In this document: one piece after another, positions 25,114 to 34,829 of the stretch
Layout of the letters: every line of letters starts with the position of its first letter
Position numbering within the stretch: position 1 is the first letter of the stretch
NCBI GenBank assembly: GCA_013076295.1
Contig: RQOL01000729.1
Location: 2,418,001-2,482,000, forward strand
Source of the DNA: Sanderia malayensis
Lineage: Eukaryota; Cnidaria; Scyphozoa; Semaeostomeae; Pelagiidae
Direction: 5' to 3'
DNA length: 64,000 bases
Position numbers and translations under genes: made by a program
Notes under the pieces: generated by a model
Database searches by the model: none
Seen by the model: the letters and a program-made list of their open reading frames with translations, nothing else
What the model was told of the DNA's origin: nothing

Positions 25114-25348
25114 CAGTGGCATAGATAGAGGGGGTAAGATGAGGCAAAAAACCCCTTGTATAGCTAGACTGCCGCTTTGTCGGAAAATTGCTGATCTTGT
25201 CGGAAAATAAATATCTTCTGTTTACGTTCAGTTTTAGCAAATTTCTTATCTTATATTCATATTTGAAGAAACAAAAATGCTTATTAAAATTTGTCGGAAA
25301 ATCTAAATTTCTCCCCCCCCCCATTAAAATTTCCTATCTACGCCATTG
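25114..25348. mobile_element. hAT-type MITE, 235 bp (copy A)
   Basis: The ends are CAGTGGCATAGATAG and CTATCTACGCCATTG. An exact 8-bp duplication CCTAACCA flanks it (25106-25113 and 25349-25356). Copy B has the same insertion at the same site (51635-51875), so it predates the split of the two copies. Confidence 0.88.
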
Positions 25349-25702
25349 CCTAACCATACGCAATACATGCCGCTTTGCTTTGCAGTGCAGGCAAACCCAA
25401 GTACACCTTAGAAATAATAGAACAGTTAAAAAAGGAGAGACTTACTTATGTTGATGATTTCTTTTGAGACATGAAGGTGTGTCAAGGCTTCCACTTTTTA
25501 TTTGGTTATACAATGCCAGTCAGATGTGAAGAAGCGACAGTGGAAAAAACTCATGGTCAGTTCAACCATTGTAGAATCCAATCTGAGGGATCAAGATCAA
25601 GATTCACGGATTTAATCGTATAAATAGGGAATAGAGTGTGCGTTACAAACCAGATTAATCCGAAGTTTACTGATTAAAAGGATCCAAAGTGAGTGGTATA
25701 AG

Positions 25703-25939
25703 CAGTGGCGTAGATAGAGGGGGGTCAGGTGGGGCGAAAAACCCCCCTGTAGAGCTAGACTGCCGTTTTGTCGGAAAATTGCTGATCTTGTCGGAAGAAA
25801 TATCTTCTGTTTACGTTTAGTTCTAGCTAGTTTCCTTATCTTATACTCATAGTTTTAAGAAACAAAAATGCTTATTAAATTTTTGTCGGAAAATCTAAAT
25901 GTCCGGCCCCCTCTATAAAATTTCCTATCTACGCCATTG
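25703..25939. mobile_element. hAT-type MITE, 237 bp, only in copy A
   Basis: Same family as the element at 25114. The ends are CAGTGGCGTAGATAG and CTATCTACGCCATTG, flanked by an 8-bp duplication GGTATAAG (25695-25702 and 25940-25947). Copy B has uninterrupted sequence near 52221. It lies in the intron between the second and third SEA exons. Confidence 0.88.
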
Positions 25940-27925
25940 GGTATAAGCGACTCAAATCCTGAGCAAAGTTAATCAAAAGTCGAAGTGAGTCAGTGATCAG
26001 CCATAGTAAACCAGATTAATCCAAAGCTGGCAGATTTAAGGACATCCAACAGTGGATATCAGTATACAACGGATCTCAAGGACTTCAAACAAATCTTTAA
26101 AAAATCCAAAGTACGGATGAGTTAGTTAAGATCCACGATGAATCAGGGTAACATAAAGTTAGTGAATTGCAAACACAAATTCAAGTAGTGTATTGTGGGG
26201 TCACCTTTGCGATTTATGAAAATCATAGACTTTTGTTGTCAGGAATGTTTCATCGTTTCATAGAAGCGAAGTATCTAGGATAAGTCAGATCAGATAAAAA
26301 CGACTCAAAAATTCACAAAGGGCTCACATTGTCCTCAATAAATGAAGCGTTGAGCCGCAATAAGTAAATAAATCAACAAAGTTGAACTTACCGCATTTTG
26401 AATTTTTCTTTCAAGATCTGAAATCTTTACTGTTGACTGACTTCAAAGATTTATTGAAATGCTCGTTCAAAAGTTCCAAAGTTACCACGATGTTCTTTCC
26501 TTCGACAAAAGGACAAAACAATATCACAAACCAAAAGTAGAATGGTACAAAATTAAGTTACTAAAACTATTCACAACTATTTGCTAATTTCTCTAATGGC
26601 ATCTTGAAAGTTCAATATTTCACAATGGAGTAAGAACCAGGGGGCGGTGTAATGGTGATAAAGCTACCATTACGTAATTCAACTCAAAGAGAATCTGTTC
26701 GTGCGAATATATGACAATCAAAATATGAATAATAGAATCGAAGAACATGAGAATAAAAATGCATGAATTATAATGACAAAGCAATTTTTCACTATACAAT
26801 TTATGATTGAAATGAAACACGTGATTACAATAATCACTTGAATACGAGGCTACGTGATAAAGAAAATGTAATCCTGTTACAGCGGCTAGATGCCCCCTAC
26901 TTTCCGCAGAACATGAAGCATGTCTCATTCATGGATAACGTTTCCTCTCTTGAGATTAAACACTGGTCACGTATCGCACCCTTTTTTTGTGGTGCCCCAT
27001 CCTTTTGGTTTGCTCCCACGCCTCTGATGTTTCAAATTATTAATTACTAAAGTGCATGGTCTTGACAGTATAAACAAAAAACTTCATATTTCTCATACTG
27101 AAATGTTAAATTTCAAGCAAATAATCTCGAGGAAATAGACACCAAAGATCTTAGATGGCAGAAAATAGTTAATAAGTTACCTTCGAAATCTGTTGGAGAT
27201 ATTTTTGGGCTATCATCAAAAGCAGAGTTCGAGTTCTTGTTAACATTTACATTGGCAGCCAAATGTTTCTTCCCGACATTTTCCAAAGAAGGTCCCATGT
27301 CTACGTTACTAGGCCCATTGTTGTTTGATTTCTCTGAAACAGAATGTTATCAGGTTCAAAAGCGAACTGGAAATGCTGCTTGAAAGCTTGTCAAATGATT
27401 ATTAATCCAAGTACCTTTAACAGCATTAAAATATAATGTCTTTTTAGCGAGAAAGACAAATTTACTGAAGAAAAATAGAGCATGTTATGTGAAAAGCAAG
27501 CGGCCTATACCTACTACCTTGTTTTCCTTTTTCTGGAAGTTTTAATTTAAAAATCTGACCCCATCAGCGCGCGCACAAATAAATTTCACACTTCAATTTT
27601 CATTGTGTATTGAAAAACAAAAGATTTACTTCCAACAATAGATATACAACATTTTTTAACTGATATATTGTAATACAAAGTTACTCATTGTTTGTATTAT
27701 TAAGTTATCTCTAAAAATTATTCAGATAAATAATTTATGAAGTTGCGTCAAAGGCTATAATAAAAAAGCTTTAATTGATGAGGATATATTAAATGAATCC
27801 CTGGGGGAACTCGAACCAAATACTCCATATATTATCTGGGAGATGTTTTGTTGGTTTGAGCAATGTTTGCAATTCTTTCACGTAATTTTCGAGATCATTA
27901 TAACATATCTCAAAATTGTACTAAT

Positions 27926-30900
27926 TCACGCTTGAGCTAACTTTTGTGCATCGAGCAACGCTTGTTCAAGGTTGATTGCGTGTTGAAGTTCAGATACAAT
28001 TTCCTTCGACTCAGATTCTATCATGGCTCTTTTGTTGTCTTCTGCCATCCCCGTACCATCCCCTAAAGTGTCCTTTTCGTAAGAAGACGTTATCCCTTGG
28101 TACGGAGCAGTTTGCGCACCAGTACTTGTTACATCAGGCAGTACAACATCACTTGGCCCAGTAAGTACAAAACTTGAAGCATCATTTTTGAGGTTCGCTC
28201 CTTCTGCCTCAGTGGATTCTAAATTTGAATATAGCTGTCTTGCAGTGGCAAGCTTCTCTTGTAACACGGCTTGAATCTGTTTGTCGTTAATAACACCTTT
28301 TTCGACCGTTTTAGTCTTGTTATTATCATTACCACCATGTTTTGCATCAGACTTAGCTGCTACAGTTTGGTTCAAAGCAAAAGTATTGTTTCCCAAACTC
28401 TTTGAAATCGTAGAGGTAGAATTTAGCTTAGCTTGTTGTAAACGTAAATTATTAGCTGTCTTTCCAGGTGCAACCATACTTCCATTGCTAATTTTGACTG
28501 CAATGTTTTTCTGAACACCAGCACTGGAGTCTTTTGTTTTCTTTACATCTTCCTTCTTGTCAATGCTAACACCCTTCACCAAGTTTTTCCCCAATTCAGC
28601 TTGCTTCTGTGAAGGAGCAGGGTCAGTTCTCACAGATCCAGCAGTAATGGCAACAGATTTAGTGGCCTGAATATCGGTCTTTAATTCCACAGTCCTCGCG
28701 GGTCCCAGTACCACGCCATTCGATACATCCTCCAAGCCAATCCTATCTGACTTTATCGCAACGCTTCCAACCGAACTTGCATCAGACTCGAATTCAGAAT
28801 TCGCCTCGCCGTTCTTCGTAAGATTCACATCACTCCCTTTATTGTTACTCAATTCCCTGCTGGAATGCGATTGACTGCCACTGAAAACCTTCGCATTTGT
28901 GAGATTTTTAACAGAAACTTCCTTTAATTCAGCACTTGCAGCATTTTTAACGGCAGGCGAATTCACATTGTTTTTACCAGATGCACTTGAACCAGACGTC
29001 TTTGCAGCCTGCTTTCCGACTCCATTCAGACTCGCATTCTTCTTTGCATTCCCGGCAGATTCTTCGCCCACAGACGAGCTGGCATTCTGAGCAAGAAAGT
29101 CAACTTCGCTGCCATCGTGTTTCTCTGTCTCCTTCCAAAGTTTATTCTTCATTTGAGCGATCTTTTGCGTTGTTTTCATCAAAAGGTTACTCGCCTTCTC
29201 GGCAGGTTTTTTTCTGCTGCCATATTCAATAAATTCATCACTTTCACCATTATTCTTTTGGGCATCCTCATTCGCTGCCACGGCTGTTGTTGATGCACTA
29301 GCATTCTCACTGCTCTTGTGGACTGCTTTTGTATTCGTCATACTTGACGTCTTTTCATTACCAACCTGTCCTTCAATCGGTGCTATGCTCGATATATCAT
29401 TCAGTTCTTGTTTCATTTTCTCAGCAACCTCGCTTTCACTTTGCTGTCTCTCGCTTTCATCAAACATGTCTAGCGTCAAAGGTGGTGTTGGCTTGGGACT
29501 GGCCTCGTCTTCATTATCAGCGACTTCGGCGGTGTTATTATCGTTAGAAACAATGTTCTTTGCGTCAGCTAGTATGTCTGACTCTGTTTTGCTGTTTCCA
29601 ATTTCATATCCGCTTCTGTTGCCCCACTTTGCTAAAAATGAACTTGCCTGGGCTTCTACTTCATCATCAAAATTGTTGACATTTTTTGCCCTATCATCAA
29701 GGGAAATAGAGCTTGTAGGCCTATTAGATTGCATTTGTGTTTCAGCATCAGTGGCATCAACATCACCTTGCGATTGTTGATCTTCCTGTAGACTGAGTCC
29801 ATTTTTCGACACCTCAGCTTCATCGTCATCAGCTACAGCCTTAATCTGATAAGCATCACTCTGACCACCATTAACTGCCACTGCATCATCACCTTGTTCC
29901 CCAACTGCACCTAGCTCACCCACAGTAGTTGCAGACCTACCACTTGCTGCATCCTTACTTACATCAGTGAACTCCGAACTTCTGCCAACGCTGTCCTGAA
30001 ATTGTTTGTTTTCATCGGGTTTCGATTCTATTTTTCCATTCGCTGCTTGCTTCATTTCTACTTTGTTATCAGGTTTATTACTAGCATCATTGTTCATGTC
30101 AATGTATTTCGTATCATCAATGCTATCCTCAGCTTTCTTTTTGTTCTCAGCCTGCTTTTTAACCTCGGCCTGCTTCTTTCCATCAGGTTTGGTTCCTATC
30201 TCTCCATTCGCTGCCTGCTTCATTTCTACTTTGTTATCAGGTTTATTACTAGCATCATTGTTCATGTCAATGTATTTCGTATCATCAATGCTATCCTCAG
30301 CTTTCTTTTTGTTCTCAGCCTGCTTTTTAACCTCGGCCTGCTTTTTTCCATCAGGTTTGGTTCCTATCTCTCCATTCGCTGCCTGCTTCATTTCTACTTT
30401 GTTATCAGGTTTATTACTAGCATCATTGTTCATATCAATGTATTTCGTATCATCAATGCTATCCTCAGCTTTGTTTTTGTTCTCAGCCTGCTTTTTAACC
30501 TCGGCCTGCTTCTTTCCATCAGGTTTGGTTCCTATCTCTCCATTCGCTGCCTGCTTCATTTCTACTTTGTTATCAGGTTTATTACTAGCATCATTGTTCA
30601 TGTCAATGTATTTCGTATCATCAATGCTATCCTCAGCTTTCTTTTTGTTCTCAGCCTGCTTTTTAACCTCGGCCTGCTTCTTTCCATCAGGTTTGGTTCC
30701 TATCTCTCCATTCGCTGCCTGCTTCATTTCTACTTTGCTACCAGGTTTATTACTAGCATCATTGTTCATGTCAATGTATTTTGTATCATCAATGCTATCC
30801 CCGGCTTTCTTCCTATTATTCTTTCCACTAGCATCATTATCATTCTTCCTGAATTGAGCTGTACTATTTTTCTGCCGTCCATCACTGCTACTGACTCTTA

Positions 30901-32326
30901 AACCAGTCGACGTATCTATGAATTCACTATCATCAATACCATCCGCTTTCTTCTGCTTGTTATCATTGTCATCCTTGCCGATTTTAACATCACTAGGCTC
31001 GCTTTTCTCGTGCTTCGCCTCGACTTTCACATCTCCAGCCTCGTTCGGACTGAATCTTTCACCGGTGGCCATGTTTATAACCTCGTTATCATCAACCTCG
31101 TTAATCGCGTCCGTTCTCAAAAGGCCCATATGATCCTTCTCCTCATAACCACGATCATCATCATCTTCGTCATCATCAAAACCTTTCATTTTTTCTCCTT
31201 CAGCTTTAGGCCTGCCAGTCATAGCATCAAATTGTTCTGGCTCGAGAAGCAGTGCTTTATCATCGTTCAAGCTGTTTTGCTCGTTTGCATTGTTCTGTGC
31301 AATTTCAGCATCTTCTTCCGCTGTTGTGTCTTCATCGTCATCTTCATGCACGGTCATATTAATCTTCTCACCACCAACCTTTGTATTTAGCTCTGCTCCT
31401 TTCGACTTTTCTTTAAATTCTTCCGACGTCTTCTTCCCATCCTTAGCTGAAGAAGACTCATTCCTTCGAGCTGATACAAGAGAATGGGAAGATTGGGCAG
31501 CCTTGTTTTTTACTGCATCGCCTGCTTCCGTTGCTTGACCATCTTTAGCAGCAATACCAGGTGTTGCTCTGTTATCAGGAGCTTTTAGTGAGCTTGTAAC
31601 ATTGCTTGCAGGGTTATTATTTCCGTGCTTCGGCGGGGAAACAAGTGATCTTAAACTGGCTAGCCCTGGTTTCGATGCATTTTTTCTACGCATGCTTTTG
31701 GTAGGTTGATGCATCGAAGATGAAGCCTGTGGATTTGCTTTGCCCTTCGTTGTCACGGTCTGCTTGCTTTCATCACTATGATTTGTCTGGGCAAAATACT
31801 TTCCATTAAGCATATTATTGTTGCCATTTCGCATTACTCCTTGCAACATGGAAGCTTCATTTTTTTGTCCATTACTACCAGCGCCAGGATTCTTGTTAGT
31901 AAAAGTATCACTTAGCATAGACCAGAACGACTTGGGAACTTTGAAACCTGCATTGTTCTCATCAGCATATTTCACATCATTTCCACTTCTTTTGGGCGTC
32001 TTCTTGTGCTTCAGGAGTTTCAAAAGACTAAAATCTCCTTTCCCTTTCTCCTTATCGTTCCTGTCACGACTTTTCAAGTTCAATGCATTTGGACGAATGT
32101 TTTCACGAGCCTCGTATCCAAGTGCGTTGACATCTTCCATCCCGGCATCTCTATCGCCCTCAGCTTTCACAAACTGGGCCACATCAAGGTCCCAATCCGA
32201 CCTCCTCGGTTTGTCTGCACCGAAGAATCTGTGGACAATCTGTTCTGGTAAGTGCAGCTTGACAAGATGTCCATTGAACTCGCACACGAGATTCAAAACT
32301 AGGAACACCAATGCAACGCCTTTCAT
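27926..32326 (-). CDS. Secreted acidic repeat protein, 1466 aa (copy A)
   Basis: One long coding exon, starting MKGVALVFLVLNLVCEFNG, a clear signal peptide. The exon's acceptor is at 32364-32365, about 37 bp before the ATG. An upstream untranslated exon ends at a GTGAGT donor (33158-33163). The protein is rich in Asp, Glu, Lys, Asn, Ser and Ala, and almost lacks Cys after the signal. An acidic stretch with Asp/Glu runs lies near residues 325-400. Five near-identical 56-residue units follow, each starting about DSIDDTKYIDMNNDAS. The C-terminus ends in a predicted helix with repeated Gln/Leu/Ala. I do not recognise a family. Secretion and charge would suit a matrix or poly-ion partner inside the capsule, but that is inference from the neighbours. 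A good GTGAGC donor in phase 1 lies inside the frame at 29914-29919. Confidence 0.8.
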   Translation of the reverse strand: MKGVALVFLVLNLVCEFNGHLVKLHLPEQIVHRFFGADKPRRSDWDLDVAQFVKAEGDRDAGMEDVNALGYEARENIRPNALNLKSRDRNDKEKGKGDFSLLKLLKHKKTPKRSGNDVKYADENNAGFKVPKSFWSMLSDTFTNKNPGAGSNGQKNEASMLQGVMRNGNNNMLNGKYFAQTNHSDESKQTVTTKGKANPQASSSMHQPTKSMRRKNASKPGLASLRSLVSPPKHGNNNPASNVTSSLKAPDNRATPGIAAKDGQATEAGDAVKNKAAQSSHSLVSARRNESSSAKDGKKTSEEFKEKSKGAELNTKVGGEKINMTVHEDDDEDTTAEEDAEIAQNNANEQNSLNDDKALLLEPEQFDAMTGRPKAEGEKMKGFDDDEDDDDRGYEEKDHMGLLRTDAINEVDDNEVINMATGERFSPNEAGDVKVEAKHEKSEPSDVKIGKDDNDNKQKKADGIDDSEFIDTSTGLRVSSSDGRQKNSTAQFRKNDNDASGKNNRKKAGDSIDDTKYIDMNNDASNKPGSKVEMKQAANGEIGTKPDGKKQAEVKKQAENKKKAEDSIDDTKYIDMNNDASNKPDNKVEMKQAANGEIGTKPDGKKQAEVKKQAENKNKAEDSIDDTKYIDMNNDASNKPDNKVEMKQAANGEIGTKPDGKKQAEVKKQAENKKKAEDSIDDTKYIDMNNDASNKPDNKVEMKQAANGEIGTKPDGKKQAEVKKQAENKKKAEDSIDDTKYIDMNNDASNKPDNKVEMKQAANGKIESKPDENKQFQDSVGRSSEFTDVSKDAASGRSATTVGELGAVGEQGDDAVAVNGGQSDAYQIKAVADDDEAEVSKNGLSLQEDQQSQGDVDATDAETQMQSNRPTSSISLDDRAKNVNNFDDEVEAQASSFLAKWGNRSGYEIGNSKTESDILADAKNIVSNDNNTAEVADNEDEASPKPTPPLTLDMFDESERQQSESEVAEKMKQELNDISSIAPIEGQVGNEKTSSMTNTKAVHKSSENASASTTAVAANEDAQKNNGESDEFIEYGSRKKPAEKASNLLMKTTQKIAQMKNKLWKETEKHDGSEVDFLAQNASSSVGEESAGNAKKNASLNGVGKQAAKTSGSSASGKNNVNSPAVKNAASAELKEVSVKNLTNAKVFSGSQSHSSRELSNNKGSDVNLTKNGEANSEFESDASSVGSVAIKSDRIGLEDVSNGVVLGPARTVELKTDIQATKSVAITAGSVRTDPAPSQKQAELGKNLVKGVSIDKKEDVKKTKDSSAGVQKNIAVKISNGSMVAPGKTANNLRLQQAKLNSTSTISKSLGNNTFALNQTVAAKSDAKHGGNDNNKTKTVEKGVINDKQIQAVLQEKLATARQLYSNLESTEAEGANLKNDASSFVLTGPSDVVLPDVTSTGAQTAPYQGITSSYEKDTLGDGTGMAEDNKRAMIESESKEIVSELQHAINLEQALLDAQKLAQA
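30030..30810 (-). repeat. Tandem coding repeats, 168 bp, five units (copy A)
   Basis: Five in-frame units of 168 bp encode 56 residues each. They are nearly identical in DNA, including silent sites, so they expanded or were homogenised recently. The unit length is a multiple of three, which is why two plus-strand frames also stay open here. Copy B has four units. Confidence 0.92.
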
Positions 32327-33163
32327 AATCTCAAAAGACTTTCTTGAATCTTAGCCCGAGAACCTGAAATGAAAGATAATTTTTCGATAAAATATTGTTC
32401 TCAAAAGTCAAAACTCACATTGCTGGATTGCTCTGTTTTAAAGATAAAAATAAAAGATGTGAGATAAATTTAAGATTTATATGCCACTTCATGTTTTTCA
32501 TAACAAAATCTCCTTAACCAGAAAAACGTAAAAGACTTCCTAACTACATATATCACTCAATATTATTATAAATGACTCATCTTTGCCCTACCAGGTCTGT
32601 AACAATCAAGTACCAATTAACAAAGCCCTTACCAAAGTAACCAACAGCCTAAATATCTCTTTAAGGAGTCAAATATTCTGCCTGAGCAAAAAAAATCACT
32701 TCTTCCCAGCACGAAAAAGATTAAAATTTCCTTCAAGAGAGTCTTCAAGTAATAAACAAACAAATCGAGATCGACTGGTGTTTGTGTTGAAACCCATAAA
32801 CAAACCAACAGAAACTGTAAACAAACGTCAAGATTGAATGACGAATTTATGAATATCGCAGAAAACAGAGAATACGCTGCTGCTCTCTTCGGTTTCAAAT
32901 CGACAATTTTTTCTACTTCTAACAATATAAAACGATACATTTCCCACGGGTCTGGAAAATTTCGTATTGTCAAAAAAGAAAAAATGTGTCTTACAAACTA
33001 ATATAACAGCAATAATAATTTCGCCCCTGTTAGAGTGGATACCTCAGTTAAAGAAATATGAAGTAAGTAGGAAGACCTGCGCAGATCAGGTTAGTTGCAG
33101 CCTCAGTCAAGCAGGTTTTCTTACTACATTTTGAAAATAATTAGTCAAATTACGGGTACTCAC

Positions 33164-33438
33164 CAAGCAATCTCTACAAGAAAGCTCTTCGAAAAAAACC
33201 AGATTCAAGACTTTTTGTTCCTTGTAGCATCTTTCGACAGAGAAGCAAAACCAACATTCTTTTGCCTCCGCTCAACTGATCTGCAACATGAAGCTTGAAT
33301 CCACGTTCAGAACCAGACATTCACTGCAGTAATTCGCGCAGCTCTATTCTTCGTGTAATTCTGTTCACAACCATACCACTCAAAAGTCCTTTACGAAAGC
33401 TTTACACAACACAGTAGTGTCTTGCATAAAGCTATATA
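33164..33438 (-). promoter_or_regulatory. Probable promoter and 5' UTR exon of the acidic-repeat gene (copy A)
   Basis: Read on the minus strand, a TATATA box occurs at 33433-33438. About 240 bp later a strong GTGAGT donor ends a non-coding exon at 33164. The next acceptor is the one just before the MKG start codon. This arrangement gives the acidic-repeat gene its own start site. It is a motif-based proposal without transcript support. Confidence 0.45.
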
Positions 33439-33859
33439 TTTCATTTCATATTGAGAACCAAAATAAACGCTACATGAAAATAGCAACTATAGCAACAGAA
33501 CACGATTTATAAGATGCAGCTAAGTGCTACGCATGAGCGCCCTGTGCTCGACCACGCGAGTAAAAAGATGCATGAATGTTTTATCTTGTTGGAAACGGGT
33601 GGCATTGACTGACAGCCAAATGAAGTATGCCATTCTCATTAATCCAATGCATCTCTTCTCAGACCCAAATTTTGACTGGTCAAGGCCTGTTGTTCGCAGC
33701 TGCGCGCGCAACACAAGAGTACAGAGCTGAAGGGGTCTCTTTCAGACGGGGTACATGTGAGATTATTTCGTTACTTTTGCCAATGTCAAATATACTTCAG
33801 TTTTTTAAATGCGGCTTTATTCAAAACGAAGCTCTTCCATCTTTTATTCCTTCAAATTA

Positions 33860-34626
33860 CAGTGGAATCCCGCTATAACGAACTCTGCAAGGACCGAGAA
33901 AATAGTTCGCAATAGCGGGAGTTCGTTGTACAGAAGGGACACTTTTTATGAAGAATTCCAACCCGAATGGGCCAGAATGTCTGTTGGACCCGCCCTCGTA
34001 TTCGCGCTTAAGTGGCACACTATACTCTTCCAAAAAACAGTTTACAGGATGACAACAGTATTGCTCTGATAGATTGCAAAAGGAAAAAACGCTCAAGCAT
34101 GTTTAACAATGAAACATCACAAAACAGAGTCGATATAACCACTTGGTGTCAATTTTTCATTACTATTTTTATTTTCTCTACTTTTATTTCTTTCTGTTCT
34201 GTTAAAAAAAATTTCGAAAGGGAATTGATCTTCTTCGCATTTCTTTCCCTATTTCCACACAAAAAAGCCTCGATGTTTGAAGTCCATCCAGAGCTTGAAA
34301 AATTTCACCCTTGAGCATGGGCGGTCTGGCCCGGGTGGCAAAGTGGCGATTGCCACCCGGGCTTCTGATTTTTTAACGTAAACTAAAACTACGGGCCCTT
34401 TTCGAAGACTTACACCACCCTAAACCGGGCCCCTTTGGTTTGCCAGCCACCCTGCAATTGTGTTGCCAGACCGCCCCTGCCCTTGAGCTTGAAAAATTTC
34501 ACCCTTCGCGATAAGTTTTCTCAAAAATTCGTTATATCGAGGGTATTTGTGGTCAGGGGATCGGAAGTTTGGTTCGTAATAACGAAAGTTCGTTATAAGC
34601 GAGGTTCGTTATAGAGGATTCCACTG
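33860..34626. mobile_element. Pogo/Tigger-like MITE, 767 bp, only in copy A
   Basis: The ends are CAGTGGAATCC and its inverse GGATTCCACTG. Each is followed inward by CTATAACGAAC-type sequence, and TA flanks both sides (33858-33859 and 34627-34628). The TTCGTTATA motif recurs near the right end. There is no transposase frame. Copy B lacks it and instead shows TACTGTA at the corresponding site (61216-61222). A smaller element is nested inside it. Confidence 0.85.
34316..34479. mobile_element. Nested hAT-like MITE, 164 bp
   Basis: The ends are TGGGCGGTCTGGC and GCCAGACCGCCCC. An 8-bp duplication CCCTTGAG flanks it (34308-34315 and 34480-34487). It inserted into the older TA-flanked element. A roughly 22-bp tandem repeat of host-element sequence lies on both sides of the insertion. 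Confidence 0.75.
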
Positions 34627-34829
34627 TATTGTATTTGTGACTCGCAACGTAAGCGCGTAGATGTATGATGAGGTGGGGAAAATCTGTCGCGCGCGGCGCG
34701 AGTCAAGTTAAAGTTTCATTGATCATTTTAATCCACTCCACACACAATGAGTTTTTTCGCTAGAGGATATTCACCTACTAATGTACATGGTCCTGACTGA
34801 AAACATAAAAAGCAGAGCAAAAGACTCAC

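Larger units (their letters stand above)
24304..27532 (-). pseudogene. SEA + MCCRD exons, frameshifted in this copy (copy A)
   Basis: Exons on the minus strand, in order: 27518-27532 (doubtful 15-nt exon), 27181-27333 (linker), 26392-26499, 26205-26274 and 25446-25582 (SEA), 24304-24599 (MCCRDs and stop). The intact counterpart in copy B shows what they encode. Here the first SEA exon has lost two bases, the second one base, and the third has gained three separate single bases. Every SEA exon is therefore out of frame, and the third contains a stop. The MCCRD exon is intact, with CRDs C-x3-C-x5-C-x3-C-x3-CC and C-x3-C-x3-C-x3-C-x3-CC. Either this copy has decayed, or the consensus here has homopolymer errors; several indels fall in base runs. 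The upstream partner may be the Ser/Thr-rich exon ending at 34830. Confidence 0.6.

Noticed and set aside
27800..27835. Sequence resembling a tRNA T-arm on the minus strand
   Set aside because: The stem does not pair, and no D-arm, anticodon arm or acceptor stem is found next to it.
30002..30901. Long open frames on the plus strand, rich in Leu/Ile/Ser/Phe
   Set aside because: They are antisense to the 168-bp coding repeats. A repeat length divisible by three keeps every frame open. The minus frame has the signal peptide.
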